From the NCBI GenBank assembly GCA_023429265.1, contig JAEYVS010000026.1:1-5211 (forward strand): DNA of 5,211 nucleotides. The letters run 5' to 3'. Position numbers and translations under genes: made by a program. Under the pieces are notes generated by a model. It made no database searches and was not told where the DNA came from. It was given only the letters and a program-made list of their open reading frames with translations. The DNA is from Bacteroidota bacterium. GTDB lineage: Bacteria; Bacteroidota; Ignavibacteria; Tepidaquicellales; Tepidaquicellaceae. Numbering within the stretch: position 1 is the first letter of the stretch; each line of letters starts with the position of its first letter. Below are positions 1 to 5,211 of this stretch, piece by piece.

Positions 1-1
1 C

Positions 2-1258
2 GCGTCTTATTTTGAGATTCACGGAAAGCCGCAACAGTATACTGATAAATATTTTTCGCAGTCAGGCGAACTCATAAACGTACGAATCAATGATAAGCCC
101 GGCGCATCCGAACCTAAGATAGTCGCGAACCCATTAAAAAAAGATGTCTATGCTGTCGTATCAAACGATTTTTCATCGCTTGGATCCGCTGCCGTATTTA
201 TTACCGAGGATGGCGGGTCAAGCTGGCTCCGTTCCCAGATCCCATTATCCGTAATAGCCGGAGATATGTTTTATGCTGACCCCTGGGCAGCGTATGACAG
301 TAAAGGAAGCCTTGCATACATTACAGTAGCTATGAGGAGCACTGAGTACAGCAGGAATATTGTTTTTAATATTTCAAATGACAACGGCAGGTCCTGGCTA
401 AAGCACCCTGTCACGGTTAAAACATTTGAAAGCAAGGATGTAAAATTTGATAAGCCTAAAATTCTTTTCGGTGATAATGATGAGCTATACGTGCTCTGGA
501 TAGAAGCGGCTCCTGATAAACGTGATGTATCTTTCTGTGTAAGTAATGACCACGGGAAATCATTTACGGATAGCCGTGTAATTGCAAGCGGCGACATACA
601 CTTCGCGGATGTTATTCTCGAAAATGGTATACTGTATTTAGTTTATTCCGATGGTGAGACGATAAATGTGAAAACTTCGGCGGATAGTGGCACAACCTGG
701 AGTGAACCTGCTATGGTTACTTCCTATGATCAGTATTCTACACTGAATAAGCAGCCTGCTATAAAAGTTGACGGTGACAGGGGAGTACGGGTAAACTCAG
801 ATCCTCAGGCAATAGTCTCAAACGGGAGGATGTTCATTACTTATGGAGCAAAGCCGGCTAATGGGGATCTTTCGGAAGTGTATTTTGTGTCGGGTGATCT
901 GAATTCGCTGGTTTTTACCGTGTCTAAGGCGGTATCGAATGCCGGTTCGGATAAGTTTCTTCCTGCGCTCACAAAAGATGATAGCGGAAATATTTACATA
1001 TTATACTATTCCTCCGAAAACGACCCGGATAATCTCCTGACAGAGATGTACCTGGCATCGACAGCTGATTTTGGAAATACATTTACTTATAAGAACCTTT
1101 CCACTGAGAAATTTAATCCTCACGAGATAGTAGTAGAGAAAAGCTATATGGGTGACTATATCTCGCTTGCAGTAAACAATGGTAAACTGGTTGGTGTATG
1201 GACTGACGGCAGAAATGAGTCAATGGATCTGATGGCAGGTATTGTTTCACTTAAATAA
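2..1258 (+). CDS. Sialidase-like BNR/Asp-box repeat beta-propeller protein, 5'-partial
   Basis: The frame is open from the left edge to a TAA stop, giving 418 visible residues with the N-terminus missing. Asp-boxes (S/T-x-D-x-G-x-[ST]-[WF]) lie at visible residues 68-75 (TEDGGSSW), 125-132 (SNDNGRSW), 181-188 (SNDHGKSF), 226-233 (SADSGTTW) and 354-361 (TADFGNTF), with a degenerate one near 297-305. The usual spacing of about 57 residues fits one motif per propeller blade. SEPKIVANP (36-44) resembles the start of blade one in this class. ADPWAAYD (from 92), YMGDY (382-386) and WTDGRN (400-405) match motifs common in sialidase-like propellers. The ATG at 266 (visible residue 89) is not the start, because coding homology, including the first Asp-box, continues upstream of it. 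Such proteins are usually exported and bind or cleave glycans, but no FRIP motif is visible and the substrate is unknown. The protein ends just after the last blade, with no C-terminal sorting domain. A signal peptide would lie outside the window. The fold is well supported; enzymatic activity is not. Confidence 0.85.
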   Translation, partial: ASYFEIHGKPQQYTDKYFSQSGELINVRINDKPGASEPKIVANPLKKDVYAVVSNDFSSLGSAAVFITEDGGSSWLRSQIPLSVIAGDMFYADPWAAYDSKGSLAYITVAMRSTEYSRNIVFNISNDNGRSWLKHPVTVKTFESKDVKFDKPKILFGDNDELYVLWIEAAPDKRDVSFCVSNDHGKSFTDSRVIASGDIHFADVILENGILYLVYSDGETINVKTSADSGTTWSEPAMVTSYDQYSTLNKQPAIKVDGDRGVRVNSDPQAIVSNGRMFITYGAKPANGDLSEVYFVSGDLNSLVFTVSKAVSNAGSDKFLPALTKDDSGNIYILYYSSENDPDNLLTEMYLASTADFGNTFTYKNLSTEKFNPHEIVVEKSYMGDYISLAVNNGKLVGVWTDGRNESMDLMAGIVSLK

Positions 1259-1259
1259 G

Positions 1260-1865
1260 TTAGTGCTTCTTCTCATTCAAAAAATCCCTCAACCCCTCAA
1301 CTGCTCTGCCCCTGTGTGAAACCTTATTTTTTTCTTCCGGGCTTAGTTCACCGAAGGTCTTAATGAATCCCTTTGGAATGAATATCGGATCGTAGCCAAA
1401 CCCCTTTTCACCGCGGGCTTCGGTAATGATCTTACCTTTACATACACCTTCGAAAAAATGATGTTCATCCTCATCGACAAACAGGCATATCACTGTCTTA
1501 AAATAGGCAGGTGAAGTGCTCATCGTGTGTGATTTTAACTGGTCTATCAGCTTATTGCAGTTGTCTTCGTATGTTGCTCCCTCGCCTGCATATCTGGCTG
1601 AGAAAACTCCGGGTTTTCCCCCAAGAGCCTCAACAAACAACCCTGTATCGTCAGAGATGACAGGGATCTTCGCTACATCATAAATTTCTTTTGCCTTTTT
1701 AAGAGCGTTCTCCTCCAGCGTCAATCTATCTTCAATTACCTCTACATCGATATCCTTATCTTTCAGAGTGAATATCTGCGTGGATGTGTCAGATAGAATG
1801 TTTTTAATTTCCTCAGCCTTGTGGGCGTTATTTGAAGCTATCAGTAGCTCCGCGTAGTTACTCAT
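1260..1865 (-). CDS. rdgB: RdgB/HAM1 family XTP/dITP pyrophosphatase
   Basis: This 201-residue protein has the normal length for the Ham1/RdgB family. The family hydrolyses non-canonical purine nucleotides (ITP, dITP, XTP) to the monophosphate and pyrophosphate in the cytosol, keeping deaminated bases out of DNA and RNA. Family motifs appear in the right order: the N-terminal nucleotide-binding segment SNNAHKAEE (11-19), EENALKKA (51-58), the acidic catalytic/metal segment SDDTGLFVEALGGKPG (71-86), FGYDPIF (156-162) and the base-recognition motif SHRGRA (183-188). SNN replaces the TGN of E. coli RdgB, a common variation. The ATG start is supported by a good Shine-Dalgarno eight bases upstream and by the short leader before the first strand, as is usual in the family. 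The gene overlaps the end of the ABC-2 transporter gene by eight bases and is last in the leftward three-gene run. Its stop codon is one base from the stop of the convergent propeller gene. All key motifs look intact. Confidence 0.96.
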   Translation of the reverse strand: MSNYAELLIASNNAHKAEEIKNILSDTSTQIFTLKDKDIDVEVIEDRLTLEENALKKAKEIYDVAKIPVISDDTGLFVEALGGKPGVFSARYAGEGATYEDNCNKLIDQLKSHTMSTSPAYFKTVICLFVDEDEHHFFEGVCKGKIITEARGEKGFGYDPIFIPKGFIKTFGELSPEEKNKVSHRGRAVEGLRDFLNEKKH

Positions 1866-3642
1866 ATGATAATTCCTCTTTATATTGAAGCTGGTATAGC
1901 TTACGGTAAAGACCGCCCTTTTCCAGCAGCTCCTGATGTGTTCCCATTTCTTTTATTTCTCCTTTGTGCATTACGATTATCTTATCGCATTTTTGTATTG
2001 TTGAAAGTCTGTGGGCGATTATAATTGAGGTTCTGCCCTCTATTAGTCTTTTTATTGCTTGTTGTATGAGTATTTCTGTATGTGTATCAACGCTCGATGT
2101 TGCTTCGTCCAGTATCAATATTTTGGGGTCATATGCCAGTGCCCTGGCAAATGATATGAGCTGCTTTTGACCCGTAGAAAATGATGAACCTCTTTCCAGT
2201 ACCTCTGTCTCAAGCCTATCAGGCAGGCTGTCGATGAAGTTCTGCAATCCAACATTTTTGACGGCTTCATCGATAGTCTGATCCGAAATTGATGTTTTAC
2301 CGAGATTGATATTGGATTTGATATTGCCTCTGAATAAAAATACATCCTGTAAGACGATGGCAATATTCTCTCTGAGGTCATTCTGTCTCAACTTTCTCAG
2401 GTCAACTCCATCCAGAAGTATTTCACCCTCATTCACATCGTAAAACCTGCACAGCAGGTTTATTATGGTACTCTTTCCCGCGCCGGTAGCCCCCACAAAA
2501 GCTACCTTCTCGCCTGCATTTATTTTAAAGCTCACGTTCTTTAAAACGTACTCATCCTCGTTATACCCAAATGTGACATTCTTAAATTCTATGCTTCCTT
2601 TTACCATATCGAGTTTAACAGGATCTACAGGGTCTTTCACAGGAGATTCATAGTCGAGCACTTCGAATATCCTCTCGCTGGATGCCATTGCCTGCTGGAG
2701 GATATTATACTTTTCCGACAGATCCCTAATCGGGCGAAAGAACATTTCAGTGTACTGCAGAAATGCTATGACCACACCGACTGACACTGCTCCCTGAACT
2801 ACCTGACCGCCTCCGTACCAGATTATCAGACCCATCGCTATTGCTCCGATCAATTCCACTATTGGGAAGAAGACCGCGTAATAAAATACGCTCCTTATGT
2901 TCTGGTCTGTATGTTCTCTATTGATATCTTCAAAATCCGCTACTGTCTGCTTTTCCTTATTAAAATACTGTACAATGGATACACCGGAGATGTGCTCCTG
3001 GATGAATGAATTCAGCCTGGCTACCAGGATCCGGATCTTCCTAAAGGAATCTCTCACTTTTCTTCTGAATACTGATGTAGCATATATCAATACCGGTAGT
3101 ACTGCCAGTGTAACCAGGGTCAATTCGACATCTAGAGCGAACATAAATGCCACTATTCCTATAATAAGGAATATATCTCCAAACGCTGTTACGATACCTG
3201 AAGAAAACACTTCAAATAGCACTTCCACATCGCTGGTAACCCGTGTTACAAGTCTCCCAATCGGATTATTGTCAAAATACTTCAGGTTAAGTTTTGTAAT
3301 GTGATCGAATATTTTTCTTCTGAGATCAAACGTTATATTCTGTCCTATCCAGCTGGTGAGATATGTCATCCCGTACTGGATGAGCCCCTGCAATATGAGT
3401 GTGCCGACGAAGAGTAATACGATGAACTGCAATCCGGGTATATCACCTTTAGTAATGTAGTCATCTACCGCCATCTGCGTAAAAGCCGGGCGTATCGCGG
3501 CGAGTCCTGAAATGGATATTGTCAGTATCACCGCCAGGAAAACAAACTTTTTATAAGGCTTTACAAATACCAGCAGCCTCTTCAGTAATGTCGAATCTAT
3601 CGGTTTTCCAAATGCTTCTTCTTCGTGTATCGTAGTTGCCAT
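1858..3642 (-). CDS. ABC exporter half-transporter with catalytically canonical NBD (MdlB/YheH/BmrD-like, ABC-2)
   Basis: A complete 594-residue half-transporter: a six-helix exporter membrane domain (about residues 30-305) followed by an ATPase domain (about 350-590). Hydrophobic segments lie near 32-52, 70-95, 148-170, 172-190, 253-276 and 282-300. NBD motifs are the A-loop Tyr360, Walker A GATGAGKS (384-391), Q-loop Gln432, signature FSTGQ (488-492), Walker B ILILDE with catalytic Glu513, D-loop SSVD (516-519) and switch His544. The signature is altered: Thr490 replaces the first Gly of LSGGQ. With the partner ABC-1 encoded immediately upstream, this pattern matches heterodimeric multidrug or lipid exporters of the BmrCD, LmrCD and TM287/288 type, in which this subunit supplies the Walker motifs of the active ATP site. 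The ATG shares one base with the stop of ABC-1 and lacks a strong Shine-Dalgarno, suggesting coupled translation. The transported substrate cannot be deduced. Confidence 0.93.
   Translation of the reverse strand: MATTIHEEEAFGKPIDSTLLKRLLVFVKPYKKFVFLAVILTISISGLAAIRPAFTQMAVDDYITKGDIPGLQFIVLLFVGTLILQGLIQYGMTYLTSWIGQNITFDLRRKIFDHITKLNLKYFDNNPIGRLVTRVTSDVEVLFEVFSSGIVTAFGDIFLIIGIVAFMFALDVELTLVTLAVLPVLIYATSVFRRKVRDSFRKIRILVARLNSFIQEHISGVSIVQYFNKEKQTVADFEDINREHTDQNIRSVFYYAVFFPIVELIGAIAMGLIIWYGGGQVVQGAVSVGVVIAFLQYTEMFFRPIRDLSEKYNILQQAMASSERIFEVLDYESPVKDPVDPVKLDMVKGSIEFKNVTFGYNEDEYVLKNVSFKINAGEKVAFVGATGAGKSTIINLLCRFYDVNEGEILLDGVDLRKLRQNDLRENIAIVLQDVFLFRGNIKSNINLGKTSISDQTIDEAVKNVGLQNFIDSLPDRLETEVLERGSSFSTGQKQLISFARALAYDPKILILDEATSSVDTHTEILIQQAIKRLIEGRTSIIIAHRLSTIQKCDKIIVMHKGEIKEMGTHQELLEKGGLYRKLYQLQYKEELSYE
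1874..1880 (-). promoter_or_regulatory. Shine-Dalgarno site for rdgB
   Basis: On the minus strand AAGAGGA lies eight bases before the ATG of rdgB (ATG at 1863-1865). It is inside the last codons of the ABC-2 gene. It is the strongest ribosome-binding site visible in the leftward operon and supports the chosen rdgB start. Confidence 0.75.
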
Positions 3643-3644
3643 TA
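3640..3644 (-). other. TAATG stop/start overlap coupling ABC-1 and ABC-2
   Basis: On the minus strand the TAA stop of ABC-1 and the ATG of ABC-2 share one adenine (TAATG). The bases upstream (AAGAAGAGAT, then an A-rich stretch) offer only a weak, distant Shine-Dalgarno. Reinitiation or coupled translation is therefore likely, which would suit equimolar production of two obligate partners. The overlap is seen directly; the coupling is inferred. Confidence 0.7.
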
Positions 3645-5210
3645 TAAGTCTTTTATCTCTTCTTCAAGTAATTGTTTTGAATAAATCTCGTAATACATTC
3701 CTTTAAGCGATATGAGCTCATTATGAGTCCCTTGTTCTTTTATTTCACCGTCACTCAATAGTATTATGTTGTTTGCATTCTGTATGGATGATATCCTGTG
3801 TGAAATGATTATGCTTGTCCTGTCCTTCATTATTGTCTTTAGCTCATGAAGTATTTGCTCCTCCGTGTGTGTATCCACGGCGGAAAGCGAATCATCCAGT
3901 ATTAATACCTTTGGTTTTTTATAAATGGCTCTCGCAAGGGATGTCCTTTGCTTCTGTCCTCCCGATAATGTGATCCCTCTTTCGCCCACTCTTGTATCGA
4001 ACTTATTCGGAAAGTCCATCACATCCTTATACAGATCGGCGGATTTAGCTGAGCTCTCTACCAGCATCTCGTCTAATTCCTCGGCTGAGTATGCTATGTT
4101 CTTATTTATCTTTGTTGAAAACAAAAAAGACTCCTGGGGTACTATTCCCACTGCCTCACGCAATGTCGTTAATGGAATTTCGCGAATGTCCTTTCCGTCC
4201 ATATAAATTGTACCCTGTGTTACATCGAAAATTCTCGGCAGCAGATTAATGAATGTGCTCTTGCCTGAGCCTGTATGTCCGATAATTCCCAGCGTACTCC
4301 CTTTTGGTATAACCAGGTTTATATTCTTTAAAGCATAACTTTCTGTATTCGGATACCTGAACCATACGTCTTTAAACATTATTTCACCTTCAATTTTATC
4401 AAGTGTAACACTTCTATCTGTCACTTCATTATCAGCTATGTCCGGTTTCAGGTCTGTAATTGCCAGAATTCTTTTCATCGAAGGAGCGGCTCTCTGAATA
4501 ATATTTATTATCCAGCCGATGGCTATCATCGGCCAGGTCAGCTGTCCGAGATATATTATGAATTCGGAAATATTTCCCAGCGTCATCTCTCCGCTTATGA
4601 CTTTTAATCCTCCAAAGTAGATCACCAGTATTATCGATACCCAGGTAAGGAGAAACATCATCGGGAACGTAAATGCCTGCACCTTTGCCAGAGACAGATT
4701 CTTTTTGTAATAATCCCTGGACTGTGCGTTAAATTCATCCATCTCATATTTTTCTCTCACGAAGGATTTTACAACCCTGATCCCGGAAAATACCTCCTGC
4801 GCCATCGAAGTCAGATCGGAATACTTTTCCTGCACCTTTTGAGAACGTGAATAGGCAAACTTCCCCATAAAATACACCAGCACTGATATTAATGGCAGGG
4901 GAGCCAGCGAGATCAATGTTACTTCTACATTTATAGAAAGTAAAATATACAGGAATATCACAGTTCGTGTCACTGTCTGGAGTGAATACATTATTCCTGG
5001 TCCCAGGAAATTCCTGATATTATTAATATCATTCGTTGCGTGAGCCATCAGGTCGCCTGTAGTGCGGGAATTATAGAATTTCTTCGATAATATCTGCAAA
5101 TGGGCAAAAAAATCGTGCCTGAGGTCATTTTCTACTTCTCGTGAAACTACTATAATAGACTGCCTCGTGAGAAATAGAAAAAATCCACCGATCGCGGTAA
5201 GTCCTATTAT
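3642..5210 (-). CDS. ABC exporter half-transporter with degenerate NBD (MdlA/YheI/BmrC-like, ABC-1), 5'-partial
   Basis: The frame stays open to the right edge, giving 522 visible residues. Aligning the DLR motif (visible 29-31) with its counterpart in ABC-2 suggests about 75-80 N-terminal residues are missing. A TTG at 5099 is internal: the 37 codons upstream of it encode the expected end of TM2 and the cytoplasmic loop (SREVENDLRHDFFAHL). The membrane domain is followed by an ATPase domain (about 270-515) with A-loop Tyr286, Walker A GHTGSGKS (311-318), Q-loop Gln359, canonical signature LSGGQ (415-419), Walker B VLILDD (435-440), D-loop SAVD (443-446) and switch His471. Asp440 sits where the catalytic Glu is expected, the classic mark of the degenerate subunit in heterodimeric exporters. 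Paired with ABC-2, its intact signature would complete the active site and its own Walker motifs the inactive one. It is first of the visible leftward operon; the start and promoter lie beyond the window. Substrate unknown. Confidence 0.93.
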   Translation of the reverse strand: MIGLTAIGGFFLFLTRQSIIVVSREVENDLRHDFFAHLQILSKKFYNSRTTGDLMAHATNDINNIRNFLGPGIMYSLQTVTRTVIFLYILLSINVEVTLISLAPLPLISVLVYFMGKFAYSRSQKVQEKYSDLTSMAQEVFSGIRVVKSFVREKYEMDEFNAQSRDYYKKNLSLAKVQAFTFPMMFLLTWVSIILVIYFGGLKVISGEMTLGNISEFIIYLGQLTWPMIAIGWIINIIQRAAPSMKRILAITDLKPDIADNEVTDRSVTLDKIEGEIMFKDVWFRYPNTESYALKNINLVIPKGSTLGIIGHTGSGKSTFINLLPRIFDVTQGTIYMDGKDIREIPLTTLREAVGIVPQESFLFSTKINKNIAYSAEELDEMLVESSAKSADLYKDVMDFPNKFDTRVGERGITLSGGQKQRTSLARAIYKKPKVLILDDSLSAVDTHTEEQILHELKTIMKDRTSIIISHRISSIQNANNIILLSDGEIKEQGTHNELISLKGMYYEIYSKQLLEEEIKDL

Positions 5211-5211
5211 A

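Noticed and set aside
271..597. Open frame on the minus strand opposite the propeller gene
   Set aside because: It lies wholly antisense to a gene with clear repeat motifs and its translation shows no recognisable domain.
266..1258. Propeller gene starting at the ATG at 266, preceded by GGAG
   Set aside because: The GGAG is only two bases from the ATG, and the same frame is open to the left edge with a clear Asp-box at 203-226 and a SEPKIVANP-type blade start, so the ATG is internal.
2115..2381. Minus-strand frame overlapping the ABC-2 NBD, out of frame
   Set aside because: It is a shifted reading of the strongly supported ABC ATPase domain, with no independent ribosome-binding site or domain.
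2897..3304. Plus-strand open frame of 135 codons opposite the ABC-2 membrane domain
   Set aside because: It is antisense to conserved transporter sequence; its Ser/Thr/Asn-rich composition is what the complement of membrane-helix codons gives.
3925..4206. Plus-strand open frame opposite the ABC-1 NBD (similarly 1964-2170 and 2465-2653 opposite ABC-2)
   Set aside because: All are antisense shadows of conserved NBD coding sequence with no recognisable product.
3642..5099. ABC-1 starting at the TTG at 5099
   Set aside because: The frame continues to the right edge and encodes conserved exporter sequence (TM2 end and the DLR-containing loop), so the TTG is an internal leucine codon.
1858..5210. 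Possible recent tandem duplication giving ABC-1 and ABC-2
   Set aside because: The two proteins share only family-level motifs and differ throughout, which fits ancient paralogy of the heterodimeric exporter pair rather than a recent duplication.

Overview
The window is a compact, ordinary-looking bacterial chromosomal segment with four protein-coding genes and almost no non-coding DNA. Two genes run off the window edges. I see no RNA genes, mobile elements, CRISPR arrays, direct-repeat arrays or integration signatures. Base composition looks slightly AT-rich and even throughout. The style of the proteins (a secreted-type Asp-box beta-propeller, a YheI/YheH-like ABC pair, short gene overlaps) would fit the Bacteroidota/Chlorobiota/Ignavibacteriota group, but that is an impression from protein style only. 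No taxonomic marker is present.

Left part (2-1258, + strand): the 3' portion of a gene for a sialidase-like BNR/Asp-box repeat beta-propeller. The frame is open from the left edge, so the true start and any signal peptide lie outside. Five clear Asp-box motifs and one degenerate one are visible, together with the conserved blade-start and C-terminal motifs of this protein class. The catalytic FRIP motif of true sialidases is not visible.

Right part (1260-5210, - strand): three genes packed head to tail as a probable operon, read from right to left. First is the N-terminally cut half-transporter ABC-1 (3642-5210), then half-transporter ABC-2 (1858-3642), then rdgB (1260-1865). ABC-1 and ABC-2 overlap by one base (TAATG). 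ABC-2 and rdgB overlap by eight bases. Together ABC-1 and ABC-2 look like a heterodimeric type IV (MdlAB/BmrCD/TM287-288-like) exporter with one canonical and one degenerate ATP site. ABC-1 has Asp in place of the catalytic Glu, and ABC-2 has an altered signature motif (STGQ). RdgB is the housekeeping enzyme that hydrolyses ITP/dITP/XTP. It has no obvious functional tie to the exporter and is probably only co-transcribed with it.

The propeller gene and rdgB converge with a single base between their stop codons, so any terminator must lie inside coding sequence. I saw no convincing hairpin. I do not see evidence of a previously undescribed system. The observations below are modest.
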